A stretch of DNA of 38,376 nt. It comes from Rhizobium sp. Q54. GTDB lineage: Bacteria; Pseudomonadota; Alphaproteobacteria; CADEGL01. This document shows positions 7,650 through 17,005 of the stretch, piece by piece. The stretch spans positions 1-38,376 of the forward strand of contig CAMAPP010000014.1 in assembly GCA_945860095.1 (NCBI GenBank). The letters run 5' to 3'. A model generated the notes under the pieces. That model did not search any database. It had not been told where the DNA came from and worked only from the letters and a program-made list of their open reading frames with translations. The translations under genes were made by a program, and so were the position numbers. Within the stretch, counting starts at the first letter, position 1, and each line of letters starts with the position of its first letter.

Positions 7650-8669
7650 GTGCCCGCCGACCGAGACACGGTCGCCGCCGCCGCCCAGAGACTGGCCGAT
7701 CTCACGTCCCTAGCCCTCGTGGCGGCCTTGCTGGCCCCGCTCGAGCGCCGGATCGGCGCGCTGTTCGATCCGGCGCGGGTCGAAAAAGCCCGCCTATTCG
7801 CGCGGTTTCAGCATCGCGCCCATCTTCGCTGGATGGGCGTCCTGGCCGATGAGGGCGTCGAGGCCGTCTGCATCAAGGGTTTCGCCAACGCCCATGCGTT
7901 CTTCGACGAGCCCGAGGCGCGCATATCGGGCGATCTCGATGTTTTGGTGCGGCCGCGCGATCTTGCGCGCGCCATCGAGGTGCTGGGTGCGCGCGGCTTC
8001 GCCTTCCGCGAGGGCGAGGTGCCGCGCTGGGGCTTTGTTTCGACCGCCAGCTTCGCGCCCTTCGTCTCGGCCGACGGCGCGTGCAATCTCGATCTGCATA
8101 CCGCCCCCGACAGCGATCCGCTCGACCGGGCGCTCGACGCCGAGGCGGTGTTCGCGCGCGCGCGCGAATTTTGCTTCGGCGGCATCCGGTTCCGCGTGCC
8201 TTCGGTCGAACACGCCCTGATCCTGTGCATTTCCAACGCGGCGAAAGACAAATTCGGAGCCTTCGCCGCCAACAAGATCATCGACGCCGCGAAATTACTG
8301 GCGCGCGCGTCCGTCCTCGACCGGCGCGCGGTCGAGGACATCCTGCGCCGCGCGAACATGATGCGCCCCGCCCGCGCCTTCATGGCCCTTCTGGCGGCGC
8401 TCGAGGTCGTGCCCAAGGGCGCGCGCTCATGGTCCTCGTGGCTGGCCGCTCCGCCCCGGGGTCTCGCCGCCGGCGAGTTTTCCCGCATGGTGCTCGATGC
8501 GCGCGCGCTCTATCCGGCCGAAGCCGGCAATTTCGCCAAGTTTCGGCGCGAATGGCTGCTTGCGGCCGAGCCTCGGGTCGCGTTGCGCCTCGCGGGACGG
8601 CGGCTTGCCGGGCTTTGGCGTCCGGCTTCGGGTGTGCCGCGATTTGCCGCCGGGCGCGCGAAAGGCTAG
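7650..8669 (+). CDS. Nucleotidyltransferase-family protein (NTase family 5-like)
   Basis: This is a 339-residue protein from a GTG at 7650, preceded by GAGGG at 7638-7642 with 7-nt spacing. An ATG at 7587 is also in frame but lies in sequence antisense to the truncated ABC gene. The core is VCIKGFANAHAFFDEPEARISGDLDVLV (residues about 73-100), where GDLDVLV carries the Asp-x-Asp of polymerase-beta-like nucleotidyltransferases, followed by a helical region. Such proteins occur with HprK-like and PqqD-like genes in glycan and lasso-peptide loci; the reaction is not established here. It runs into the methyltransferase gene with a 10-nt gap. Confidence 0.75.
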   Translation: MPADRDTVAAAAQRLADLTSLALVAALLAPLERRIGALFDPARVEKARLFARFQHRAHLRWMGVLADEGVEAVCIKGFANAHAFFDEPEARISGDLDVLVRPRDLARAIEVLGARGFAFREGEVPRWGFVSTASFAPFVSADGACNLDLHTAPDSDPLDRALDAEAVFARAREFCFGGIRFRVPSVEHALILCISNAAKDKFGAFAANKIIDAAKLLARASVLDRRAVEDILRRANMMRPARAFMALLAALEVVPKGARSWSSWLAAPPRGLAAGEFSRMVLDARALYPAEAGNFAKFRREWLLAAEPRVALRLAGRRLAGLWRPASGVPRFAAGRAKG

Positions 8670-8679
8670 GTCTTTGGCC

Positions 8680-9438
8680 GTGAATGATGCCCCGTCGAGC
8701 ACGGCCGTGAGCGAGGTGCGCTGGCGCGAGGCGCAAGCCTCCGAACGGCGTTATTGGGACGAAATGGACCTGGCGGAGCTGCTGCGCATCGCGGCGGAAA
8801 AGCCCGGTTTTCTTGCGCTATTAGGGCGCGAACGCCAAGCGGCGTTGTTCGACGACGCCGAGGTGTTCGAAATCGGCTGCGGCCCCCTGGGGTTGAGCGT
8901 GGCGTCGTTCTATGCCGGCAAGGCGGCCATGCGGCGCTTGGTGAAAATCGATCCGCTGCCGCGCCGGCATATACTCGACACGGCGGCGGCGCGGCTCGAT
9001 TGGGCGCTTCCCTTCGTGCGCTGGCTTGAGACTTTGGCCGGAGAAGGCGAGTACCGGCAGGGCGCGGGCGAGGCGCTGTCGGGCGTGGCGGAGTTCGACA
9101 CCGTGCTCAGCTACAACGTGCTCGACCATGTCCGCGATCCGGCGGCGATCCTGGCGAATGCCTATCGGGTGCTGCGTCCGGGCGGGCGTCTTTTGGTCGG
9201 GGTGGATTGCCTTTCGCTTGCCGGACGGCTGCGTTTCGAGCATTTGACGCGGCGTCTTGCGCGCGGCTCGATTCTCGTCGAGGCGCATCCGCATAGTTTT
9301 CTCGCGCGCGACGTCGCGGCAATGATCGGGCGTGCGGGGTTCAGGGATTTGGAAGTCCTCGGCCTTCCGGGCGCGCTCAAGCGCCGGATCGGCGGGTCCC
9401 ATCGCCCGGCCTTTCTCGCGCGAAAATCCCGAACCTGA
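8680..9438 (+). CDS. Class I SAM-dependent methyltransferase
   Basis: The 252-residue protein starts at GTG 8680, 10 nt after the nucleotidyltransferase stop; the nearest ATG is out of frame. SAM motif I is EIGCGPLG at 64-71, followed by KIDPLPRR, then [32 protein letters not shown], which matches the methyltransferase type 11 pattern. The substrate is unknown; with UDP-xylose synthase next it may methylate a sugar or glycan. Its TGA is followed directly by the ATG of a repeat-encoded micro-ORF leading into the next gene. Confidence 0.8.
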   Translation: MNDAPSSTAVSEVRWREAQASERRYWDEMDLAELLRIAAEKPGFLALLGRERQAALFDDAEVFEIGCGPLGLSVASFYAGKAAMRRLVKIDPLPRRHILDTAAARLDWALPFVRWLETLAGEGEYRQGAGEALSGVAEFDTVLSYNVLDHVRDPAAILANAYRVLRPGGRLLVGVDCLSLAGRLRFEHLTRRLARGSILVEAHPHSFLARDVAAMIGRAGFRDLEVLGLPGALKRRIGGSHRPAFLARKSRT

Positions 9439-9445
9439 ATGGCGG

Positions 9446-9490
9446 CCCCAGAGCGCATGACCCCAGAGCGCATGATCACGGAGCGTATGA
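9446..9490 (+). repeat. 15-bp tandem repeat, three units, inside a coupled micro-ORF
   Basis: Two identical units (ccccagagcgcatga) and a diverged third fill the gap between the methyltransferase stop and the UDP-xylose synthase start. In one frame they form part of an 18-codon micro-ORF (9439-9495) reading [18 protein letters not shown]. It begins directly after the methyltransferase TGA, and its own TGA overlaps the next gene's ATG (ATGA). GGAG at 9480-9483, inside the third unit, can serve as ribosome site for the downstream gene. Confidence 0.85.
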
Positions 9491-9491
9491 A

Positions 9492-10427
9492 ATGAAGACG
9501 AAAATTCTGGTGACCGGCGGGGCGGGCTTTCTCGGCTCCCATCTGTGCGAGCGCTTGCTGGCCGACGGCGCCGAGGTCATTTCGGCGGACAATTATTTCA
9601 CCGGCGGCAAGGCGAATATCGTTCACCTAATTCCGAATCCCTATTTCGAGGCCATGCGCCACGACGTGACCCTTCCCCTCTACGTCGAGGTCGATCGCAT
9701 CTACAATCTCGCCTGCCCGGCTTCGCCGATCCACTACCAGCTCGACCCCGTGCAGACGACGAAAACCTCGGTACACGGCGCGATCAACATGCTCGGCCTC
9801 GCCAAACGCGTGAAGGCGCGCATCTTGCAGGCCTCGACCAGCGAGGTTTACGGCGATCCCGAAATCCATCCCCAGCCCGAATCCTATCGCGGTAACGTCA
9901 ATCCTCTGGGGCCCCGCGCCTGCTACGACGAAGGCAAGCGGTGCGCCGAAACGTTGTTTTTCGATTACCACCGCCAGCACGGCCTCGCCATCCGCATCGC
10001 GCGCATCTTCAACACCTATGGCCCGCGCATGCACGCCAATGACGGCCGCGTGGTCTCGAACTTCATCGTCCAGGCGCTCAAGGGCGAGGACATCGCAATT
10101 TACGGCGACGGCAGCCAGACGCGCGCGTTCTGCTATGTCGACGACCTGATCGACGGCTTGGTTCGCCTCATGGCCGCGCCCGAACCATTCACGGGTCCGG
10201 TCAATCTCGGAAATCCGGCCGAGATGACGATCCGCGAGCTTGCCGAGACGATCATCCGTCTCGCACGCTCGCGCTCGAAGCTTATCTTCAAGCCCTTGCC
10301 GCAGGACGATCCGCGCCGGCGCTGCCCGGACATAGCGCTCGCCAAGGCGGAACTGGGTTGGACGCCGAAAGTCGGGCTCGAGGACGGACTTGAGCGGACG
10401 ATTTCCTATTTCCGCTCGGTGCTCTGA
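9492..10427 (+). CDS. uxs: UDP-glucuronate decarboxylase (UDP-xylose synthase)
   Basis: The protein (311 residues) is an extended SDR enzyme that converts UDP-glucuronate to UDP-xylose using bound NAD. The NAD motif GGAGFLG is at 9-15. [14 protein letters not shown] around 115-128 and YDEGK at 145-149 (catalytic Tyr and Lys) match the UXS subgroup, as do [31 protein letters not shown] and NLGNP. It is cytosolic and supplies xylose for the surface glycan built by the surrounding glycosyltransferases. Its 3' end overlaps the convergent GT4 gene by 22 bp. Confidence 0.93.
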   Translation: MKTKILVTGGAGFLGSHLCERLLADGAEVISADNYFTGGKANIVHLIPNPYFEAMRHDVTLPLYVEVDRIYNLACPASPIHYQLDPVQTTKTSVHGAINMLGLAKRVKARILQASTSEVYGDPEIHPQPESYRGNVNPLGPRACYDEGKRCAETLFFDYHRQHGLAIRIARIFNTYGPRMHANDGRVVSNFIVQALKGEDIAIYGDGSQTRAFCYVDDLIDGLVRLMAAPEPFTGPVNLGNPAEMTIRELAETIIRLARSRSKLIFKPLPQDDPRRRCPDIALAKAELGWTPKVGLEDGLERTISYFRSVL

Positions 10428-11674
10428 GGGCGCCGCGCGTCGAAGCGGCGCAACCAGGAAGCCAGTCGCGCGCGGTGATCGTGCCAGGTATTGGCTTCGG
10501 CCTTGGCGCGCGCGGCCGCACCCATTTGGTCGAGTAGAGCCCGGTCGCGGTACAACCGCGCGATGCGCTCCATCAACGCCTCCGTGTCGCGCATCGGCAC
10601 GATGAAGCCCTCGCGCCCGTCCTCGACCAGCGAACCCGCGTTCGGCGTGGTGATGACCGGCAGGCCGCTGGCCATGGCCTCCAGATTGGCGAAGGCGGAG
10701 CCCTCGTGGAGGGAGGGAAAGACGAAGATATCGGCATTGCGATAAAGCCGGTGCACCTCGTGATGGGGCACATGGGCGATGTGGCGGAACAGATTGCGAT
10801 AGGGCTTGAGTCCGCTTCCGCCGCCGATCACTAGGCCCGCGAGCACGAGTTCCACGTTCGGCAGGGCAAGACGCCGCACGGCTTCGAGCAGATATTTGAT
10901 GCCTTTCTTCTGGCCGATCTGGCCGACGAACAGGATGCGAAACGGCGCCTCGGCCGCGCGAGGCGGTCCGGGCGCGAAGCGTTCGATATCGACGCCGTAG
11001 GGCAGCATGGCGATGCGCGCGGGGTCGGTGCCGTATTCGACGAGCGAATCGCGCACGTACTCGGACGGCGCCAGGATCCAGTCCGCTTCGATGGACTCGG
11101 GCCGCATCGCCTCGCCGATTTCAAGCGGCAAATGGGTGCTGAGAGAATCGGCGAAGTCCGGGCACAGCTCGGCCTCCTCCCGGTACGTCGTCAGCGCCTT
11201 GAGCACGTGGCCGGTCACTTGGTTGAGCACCGAGATCGTGCCCAAGCGCCGCGCGGCGCGAATGGTCGCTAGCGCCTGGCCGTCATGCGCGATGACGATG
11301 CGCGGCGGGGCGGAGGCGATGCGCCGGGCGACGTGGCGATCGAAGGCCGCATCGCGCCACAAGATGATGCGCGCCAGACGCCGCTCGGGGATACCCAGGC
11401 GCTTAAGCGCGATATAGGCGATTTCCATCCAAGGGTGGATACGGACATGCGCCGACTCGACTTCGGGGTCGAAGCGGCGCATGAGTTCGCGCTTGAGCGA
11501 ACCGCCCAGTGCCGCGGGCAAGGCTTCGGCGAGGCGCGCGAGAACACTCCCGCGCATATAATAGAATCCAGTTTCAAAACGCGCGGGATAGCCGAGCGCG
11601 CGCAGCGCCGCGAAGATTCGGTAGGCCTGGGTGTTCGAGCCGCTGTGCGACAGGACGATCTCGGGCAGGCTCAC
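10406..11674 (-). CDS. Glycosyltransferase family 4
   Basis: This 422-residue protein starts at a GTG at 11674 that overlaps the TGA of the upstream GT4 gene (GTGA). The C-terminal Rossmann domain carries [55 protein letters not shown] and DGREGFIVP, the classic GT4 donor-site pattern with the E-x7-E element. It probably adds one sugar to a lipid-linked or LPS acceptor on the cytoplasmic side. Donor and linkage cannot be read from sequence. It is the last gene of a minus-strand operon starting at 17742. Confidence 0.9.
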   Translation of the reverse strand: MSLPEIVLSHSGSNTQAYRIFAALRALGYPARFETGFYYMRGSVLARLAEALPAALGGSLKRELMRRFDPEVESAHVRIHPWMEIAYIALKRLGIPERRLARIILWRDAAFDRHVARRIASAPPRIVIAHDGQALATIRAARRLGTISVLNQVTGHVLKALTTYREEAELCPDFADSLSTHLPLEIGEAMRPESIEADWILAPSEYVRDSLVEYGTDPARIAMLPYGVDIERFAPGPPRAAEAPFRILFVGQIGQKKGIKYLLEAVRRLALPNVELVLAGLVIGGGSGLKPYRNLFRHIAHVPHHEVHRLYRNADIFVFPSLHEGSAFANLEAMASGLPVITTPNAGSLVEDGREGFIVPMRDTEALMERIARLYRDRALLDQMGAAARAKAEANTWHDHRARLASWLRRFDARRPQSTERK

Positions 11675-12858
11675 CGCTTTTTCCACTCCGCGATCGCGCG
11701 CCGATAGACCTCGAGATAACCCCGCGCCATCGCCTCGCGCGAAAACCCTTGCGCCCAAATCGGCCCTTCGGTCGCCACGCGGCGGCGATGGGCGTCGTCG
11801 TCCATCAGGCGCGCGATGCCGGCGGCGATGGACAACGGTTCCGTTGGGTCGCAGGCGATGCCGAGCGGCCCCGTCACTTCGACGAGGCCGCCGGTATTCG
11901 ACACCACGCAGGGAGTGCCGCAGGCGAGGCTCTCGATGGCGGGCAGACCGAAACCTTCGTGGAGCGAGGGGAATACAAGACCCAAGCTCGCGCAATAGAG
12001 CATGGCCAATTCGGCGGCGCTCACGCCGCGCGCCAGGACCACCAGTCGATCGGACACGCCCGCCTCGGACGCGAGCGCTTGCAAACGCTCGATGCGGCCC
12101 GGAACCGCGTGATAGGCGCCGATACTGACCAGGTACGGTGGCTCGCGTCCTTGGGCGCGCATGGCGGCGAGCGCGCGGACCAGTCCGAGCGGGTTCTTGC
12201 GCTCGGTAAGAACGCCCACATGCATGACATATGGTCCCTTGATGGCATGGCGCACGCGAACCGCTTCGTGGTCGCCGTCGAAGGGCTTGAAAATGTCGAG
12301 ATCGATGCCGTTGCGCACGACATCGACGGCATCGGGTCGCGGCGCGTAACGGGTCCGGAAATCCTCGCCGACCGCGTCCGACACCGCCACCACGCGGTCC
12401 GCGCGCGCCATTCGCGCGCACAACGCCCGATAGATCGGCCAGCCCTGGCGCACCTTGTCGAAGAATTCGTGCAGGGTCACGACGCTCGGGCACAGAAGGC
12501 CCCGGGGCGGCGGCGCGTGATCGAGAAGATGCAGCACATCGAGCGGCGGCAGCTTCAAGCCGAGTTCCGTTTCGGCGAATTGCACGAGCGTCAGATACTT
12601 CCACCGCCGGTCGAGCAACGGACATAGCCCGCGCCAGCCCACGACCGCGATTTCGTGGCGCGGCGCCTCGCGGACCAATTCCTCGACCGGGCGCGGCAAG
12701 GGCCCATGATCGACGAGCGCGATCAACACGGCTTCGTCCGCGACGCGCGCGAGGCCTCGCCACAAGGTCTCGGAGACCATGCCCACGCCGCCCAAGGCGC
12801 CTTCGGGGGAGTTCCGGTAGGCGCGTTGCAGCCAACGTAGATCGAGACCGATGCGCAT
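11671..12858 (-). CDS. Glycosyltransferase family 4
   Basis: This is a 395-residue GT4 enzyme with an N-terminal MRIGLDLRWLQRAY and GGVG acceptor-side loop. The C-terminal donor domain contains [57 protein letters not shown] and GIACDP. The LHEGFGLPAIE segment holds the two family glutamates. It follows the flippase gene after 1 nt and overlaps the next GT4 gene (GTGA), so it belongs to the same glycan operon. The sugar specificity is unknown. Confidence 0.92.
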   Translation of the reverse strand: MRIGLDLRWLQRAYRNSPEGALGGVGMVSETLWRGLARVADEAVLIALVDHGPLPRPVEELVREAPRHEIAVVGWRGLCPLLDRRWKYLTLVQFAETELGLKLPPLDVLHLLDHAPPPRGLLCPSVVTLHEFFDKVRQGWPIYRALCARMARADRVVAVSDAVGEDFRTRYAPRPDAVDVVRNGIDLDIFKPFDGDHEAVRVRHAIKGPYVMHVGVLTERKNPLGLVRALAAMRAQGREPPYLVSIGAYHAVPGRIERLQALASEAGVSDRLVVLARGVSAAELAMLYCASLGLVFPSLHEGFGLPAIESLACGTPCVVSNTGGLVEVTGPLGIACDPTEPLSIAAGIARLMDDDAHRRRVATEGPIWAQGFSREAMARGYLEVYRRAIAEWKKR

Positions 12859-12859
12859 C

Positions 12860-14146
12860 CTAACTCCGCCAGGCGCGCACGGCGCTTTGGATATTCCGCC
12901 AATCCTCGGCGCGGGGCGTCATCAAAGAGACGAACGCGACGCCGTAGATATTGCGCGCGTGCCAGACCGCCATGGCCGTACCCGCGCTCTGTGCGACCAC
13001 GAAGGACCAAGCCGCGCCGCGAATCCCGAGAATTGGGACCAGCGTCGCCAATGCCAGCACGCTGGCGATAACGGTCACGGTTTCGATGCGTCCGATCGCG
13101 CGCGTCCGGTCATAGGCCTTGGCGCCTTGAACCAAGAGTTGTTTCAGGCCGTAGGGTACAGCGCCAAGCGCCAGAATCCGCACCACGGGGACGGCATCGA
13201 GGAAAGCGCGACCGTACAGGATCTCGATGAGCAAGGGCGCGAGCAAGGCCAGCGTTACCGCGATGATCGAGACGGCGACGGCGGTCACGCGCAGAAATCG
13301 TCCGAAGACCGCGGCGCGCGCGGCCGCGTCGGTTTGCGCCGCGACACGCGGCAAGGCGATCGCACCCAGCAAGCCGACGACACCGCTGGCGGCTCCGGCA
13401 AGGCTGGCGCCGACGATGTAGAAACCGAAATTGGCCTCGCTTTCCCATTGCGAAATCAACACCTGGTCGAGCCTTTCGCCCATCACCAGCAATGTGCTGC
13501 CGCCCGCGATGGGCAGGCCGTAGGTGACGAAACCGCGCATAAGCGCACGATCAGGCCGCCAACCGAACCAGCCCTCGCGGCCGATCAGCGTGGCCAGGAG
13601 GCAATAGGTGAGTACGGCGCCGACCAGGGAGGCCAAGGCGAGGGACTCGACGGAAACCGCGCCGAATGCCCAAACGGCCAAGACGCAGCCGAGATAGAGG
13701 AAAGCCGCCAAGATCCGCATGGCGTTCCAGGTCACGAAGCGCAGGCTGCCCTGAAACATTCCATTGGCAAACGTCGCGAGCATGATCATCGGCACGATCA
13801 GGATGTAGAGATAGCTCGTCTCGACGACCTCCGCGCGGAAGCGGCTGTTGAGGAGCCAGACGAGAGTCCCCGCCAGGGCCATCAACGGCAAGGAAACCGC
13901 AAGGCCGAGCGCTTGACCGGTGGCGAAGATTCTTGCCATCGGGGCGCTGCGCGTCGCCGCCGCTTGCACGATGGCATCGACCACGAGCGCGACGCCGAGC
14001 GAGGCGAGGAGCTGCGGCCACAACAAAATTGCGGCCAGCTCGCCGCGCCCCACGGGTCCCAACAGGCGCGCGGCCAGAACTCCCGTGACCAGATTCGCGC
14101 CAGCTAGCAGCACGAAAGCTATGGCGGAGACGACCAAATCCTTCAT
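12860..14146 (-). CDS. Polysaccharide flippase, Wzx/MATE-like membrane protein
   Basis: The 428-residue protein has about 12 hydrophobic helices. The start VVSAIAFVLLAGANLVTGVLAARLLGPVGRGELAAI is typical of the polysaccharide-biosynthesis/oligosaccharide-flippase superfamily. It would move lipid-linked oligosaccharide across the inner membrane. The gene starts inside the end of the GT9 gene (ATGA, 14146-14143) and is followed 1 nt after its stop by a GT4 gene. Whether export is Wzx/Wzy-type is unclear, because no polymerase is visible here. Confidence 0.9.
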   Translation of the reverse strand: MKDLVVSAIAFVLLAGANLVTGVLAARLLGPVGRGELAAILLWPQLLASLGVALVVDAIVQAAATRSAPMARIFATGQALGLAVSLPLMALAGTLVWLLNSRFRAEVVETSYLYILIVPMIMLATFANGMFQGSLRFVTWNAMRILAAFLYLGCVLAVWAFGAVSVESLALASLVGAVLTYCLLATLIGREGWFGWRPDRALMRGFVTYGLPIAGGSTLLVMGERLDQVLISQWESEANFGFYIVGASLAGAASGVVGLLGAIALPRVAAQTDAAARAAVFGRFLRVTAVAVSIIAVTLALLAPLLIEILYGRAFLDAVPVVRILALGAVPYGLKQLLVQGAKAYDRTRAIGRIETVTVIASVLALATLVPILGIRGAAWSFVVAQSAGTAMAVWHARNIYGVAFVSLMTPRAEDWRNIQSAVRAWRS

Positions 14147-15219
14147 CGTGCCCGATCCGACTCGGCGCGTTCCGCCGCGTCAAGGCGCGCGCGCGCGGCG
14201 GCGATCACGCCGTCGGGCGAAATTCCCGTCAAACATTCCTTGGCGCGCTCGACGCATACCGTGAGCTCGCAGCCGAAACAATCGGTCTTATTGTAGAACA
14301 CCACATGGCCCGCGCCGTGCGGGAACCAGACTCCCGGCTTGTTGCGCGCGCTGAAAACGGCGACGGTCGGCGTGCCGACCGCGGCCGCGAGGTGCATGGG
14401 TCCGCTGTCATGGCCGAGATAAAGCCGCGCGCCCTCGAGCACGAGAGCACTCACCCGGGGACTGGCAACGCCCGTGAGATCGAGCACCGGCCCGGGCCAG
14501 CAGGAAGCGACGGCGCGCGCGCGTTCGCCTTCGTCCGCGGAACCGATCAACGCCAATCCCCAGCCTGGACGCGCCAGGCCTTGAATGGTGCGAGTCCAGT
14601 TCTCCGCGCCCCAGTCCTTGGCGTCGATCTTGGTGCCGACCCCGATCGCGAGATAATGCCCAGCACCCGGCCAGGAGCCGAGCACACGGCGGGCATCCGC
14701 CCGTTCCTCGGCCGTGAAGCGCAAATCCCAGCTCTCGCGCCGGTCGAGCGCCGCATCGCCCAAGGATGCCAGGCAGCGCGCCAAACGCGCGGTTTCGCTT
14801 TCCCAACGCCCCTCCTTGGGCAGATAGCGCGGCTCCGCCAAATCCTCGCTGGTCGGCGCGCCGATGATTTTTGGAATGGCGCAGGCGCGGAAGAAGGCGA
14901 TATCGCGCCAGATGGCCGCGCGCCCGCGCGCCTCCGTCAGATAGACGAGCACGTCGGGCGCGAAGGCGCGGATTTCGCGGCGCAGTGCGTAAAGCACCGC
15001 GGCGCCGCGCGTGCCTTGGGGATAACGGATATGGCCGTGGACGAGACCGCTCGCGCCCAACACGTCCAAGACCGGCGTGGCCTTGGCCGCGACCGGAACA
15101 TTGGTCAGAACGCGGCGCTCGGCATCGGGAAAGGCGCGGGCAACGAGGTGAAAGCACGGCAGCGATACAACGGTATCGCCGAGGCTACCCATGCGGAAGA
15201 TGAGGACGCGCCGGACCAT
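14143..15219 (-). CDS. Glycosyltransferase family 9 (heptosyltransferase-like)
   Basis: This is a 358-residue protein with the GT9 opening VLIFRMGSLGDTVVSLPCFH, AIGVGTKIDAKDWGAENW in the middle and LGHDSGPMHLAAAVGTPTVAVF in the donor domain. GT9 enzymes usually transfer heptose from ADP-heptose to the LPS inner core; the HldE gene at 23038 makes an ADP-heptose precursor, which supports this. The Cys-rich end (NKTDCFGCELTVCVERAKECL) resembles the C-terminal region of other GT9 members. The exact acceptor is unknown. Confidence 0.9.
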   Translation of the reverse strand: MVRRVLIFRMGSLGDTVVSLPCFHLVARAFPDAERRVLTNVPVAAKATPVLDVLGASGLVHGHIRYPQGTRGAAVLYALRREIRAFAPDVLVYLTEARGRAAIWRDIAFFRACAIPKIIGAPTSEDLAEPRYLPKEGRWESETARLARCLASLGDAALDRRESWDLRFTAEERADARRVLGSWPGAGHYLAIGVGTKIDAKDWGAENWTRTIQGLARPGWGLALIGSADEGERARAVASCWPGPVLDLTGVASPRVSALVLEGARLYLGHDSGPMHLAAAVGTPTVAVFSARNKPGVWFPHGAGHVVFYNKTDCFGCELTVCVERAKECLTGISPDGVIAAARARLDAAERAESDRAR

Positions 15220-15226
15220 CGCGGCG

Positions 15227-17005
15227 TCAGACGCCGAACGAGCGGTGAACCAGGCGCGCCCAGCCGCGCAAGCCCCGCTCGCCGGAAAAATCTCCGCCCT
15301 CGCCCGCGAGCCATTCGCGCACCGGCGCCACGAATCCGGTTTTTTCCCTGCGGGCGATCTCGGCGGGTAGGCGACGCGGCAAGGCCTCGATCATCCGCCG
15401 CTTGCCGGGCGGCCGGCATCCCGCGATGGCGGGTGCCAAGTCCCGAAGCAAATGGGTGTCCACGAAGGGCACGCGAATCTCGACGCCGTGCGCCATCCCC
15501 GCCCAATCCGCGTCGCGCAGCAAGCGGTTGCGCATGTACATGGTGAGCTCGAGCGCCGCGATTTTTTGCCGCGCGCGCGGCAGCGGCGATTCGATTTCTT
15601 CCAGCCGCACGATCGGGTCCAGCGCCTTCCAGCCCTCGCGCACCAGATCGGGGTCGAGCAGCTCCGGCAATTCCCACGGCATGAACAACCCCCGGCGCAA
15701 CAGATAGGCGCCCGCATAGCTGGTGCCGTATTCGAGCAATCCCGCATATTTGGGCGAACTCATGTGGCGGAGAAAGGGCGCGCTCACGACGCGAAATCCG
15801 CGACCCAATGCGGGGTAGGCGGCGAAGGGGCGCAATCGGCGAACCGCCTTGGGGATTTGCGCAAAGCTCGGATAGCCGGCGAACAATTCGTCGCCGCCCA
15901 AGCCCGACAAGGCGACCTTGAGTCCGGCTTGGCGCGCCGCGCGCGCGACGAAATAGACGTTCACGCCATCGGTCGTAGGCTGATCCATGGCCTCGAACAG
16001 CGCCGTGCGCGCGGCCGCGAAATCCCCGCGCGCGATATGCGCCGCGTGGTGCCGGGCGCCGAAGGCGCGCGCGACGCGCGCGGCCAAGGGCGCCTCGTCC
16101 GCGGGCGTGCCGCGGAACGCGTCGAAGCCCAGCGTCACGGTGCGCAAATCCGCGCCGCGTTCCTCGGCGGCAAGCGATGTCAGCGCACCCGAATCGAGGC
16201 CGGCGGAAAGAAACACCCCGACCGGCGTGTCGGCGACGAAATGGTGCTTCACGCTATCGGCCAGAATCGCGCCCAGGCGGTCGCGATCGAGGGGTGCGGC
16301 CGGGCGGTCGAGCGCGGCGGTCAGGTCGAAGAAGGCGTGCGGCGTCCCGACGCCGTTCGAATCCGCCCACAATGTATGGCCCGCCGGCAGGGCCGCGATA
16401 TCGCGGTGGAGTGTGTGGGGATCGGGTACGTGGCCCCACAAAAAGAATCCCACATGGCCGGCGGCCGAAGCGCCGTTGCCCGCCCGCCCGCCCGCTTGCA
16501 GCGCCTTGACCTGCGAGGCAACGCGCAGCGTCGCGCCGTCATCGGCATAATAAAGCGGCTTGATCCCGAAGGGATCGCGCGCGAGCAACATGCCGCGCCT
16601 GCGCGCGTCCCAAATGGCGAAGGCGTACATGCCGCGCAGATGGCGCACGCAATCGGCGCCGTCGCGGTCGTACAGATGCAACAGAACCTCGGTGTCCGAC
16701 TGAGTGACCAGCACGCGGCCTTGCGCCGCGAGCTCCGCGCGCAAGGCGCGGAAATTGTAGATCTCGCCGTTGAACGTGATGACGGCGGCGCCGCTTGCAA
16801 GGGCCATGGGCTGATGGCCGCCTGGCGACAGATCGATGACCGCGAGACGGCGATGACCGAACGCGGCGCGGCCGTCCCCGGACGTCCAGATGCCGCGATC
16901 ATCCGGTCCGCGGGCGGCCATGGCGTCGGTTATCCGGCCGAGTTCTCGCCCATCCACCGGACCCGCCGCGCCGCCATGGGCGAATAGGGCGGCAATCCCG
17001 CACAT
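15227..17005 (-). CDS. asnB: Glutamine-hydrolysing asparagine synthase-like amidotransferase
   Basis: The protein has 592 residues. The start at 17005 exposes the catalytic Cys2 (MCGIAALF) of the Ntn glutaminase domain, with RGPDDRG at 32-38 and FNGEIYN at 78-84. The synthetase domain has the ATP loop SAGLDSG at 267-273 and SGLGGDELFAGY further on. All active-site elements look intact. Within glycosyltransferase operons such enzymes are usually thought to amidate a sugar acid rather than make asparagine; that role is inferred. The gene overlaps the methyltransferase stop by one base (TAATG). Confidence 0.9.
   Translation of the reverse strand: MCGIAALFAHGGAAGPVDGRELGRITDAMAARGPDDRGIWTSGDGRAAFGHRRLAVIDLSPGGHQPMALASGAAVITFNGEIYNFRALRAELAAQGRVLVTQSDTEVLLHLYDRDGADCVRHLRGMYAFAIWDARRRGMLLARDPFGIKPLYYADDGATLRVASQVKALQAGGRAGNGASAAGHVGFFLWGHVPDPHTLHRDIAALPAGHTLWADSNGVGTPHAFFDLTAALDRPAAPLDRDRLGAILADSVKHHFVADTPVGVFLSAGLDSGALTSLAAEERGADLRTVTLGFDAFRGTPADEAPLAARVARAFGARHHAAHIARGDFAAARTALFEAMDQPTTDGVNVYFVARAARQAGLKVALSGLGGDELFAGYPSFAQIPKAVRRLRPFAAYPALGRGFRVVSAPFLRHMSSPKYAGLLEYGTSYAGAYLLRRGLFMPWELPELLDPDLVREGWKALDPIVRLEEIESPLPRARQKIAALELTMYMRNRLLRDADWAGMAHGVEIRVPFVDTHLLRDLAPAIAGCRPPGKRRMIEALPRRLPAEIARREKTGFVAPVREWLAGEGGDFSGERGLRGWARLVHRSFGV

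Noticed and set aside
12851-14107. 418-codon plus-strand frame opposite the flippase
   Set aside because: The minus-strand flippase has clear membrane-protein character and operon overlaps; the plus frame is charged, low-complexity and motif-free.
4086-17005. Lasso-peptide cluster reading (HprK-like, PqqD-like, nucleotidyltransferase and asparagine-synthase-like genes)
   Set aside because: There is no transglutaminase-like leader peptidase and no precursor with a Gly/Asp-Glu core pattern, and the asparagine-synthase gene sits in a separate glycosyltransferase operon on the other strand.
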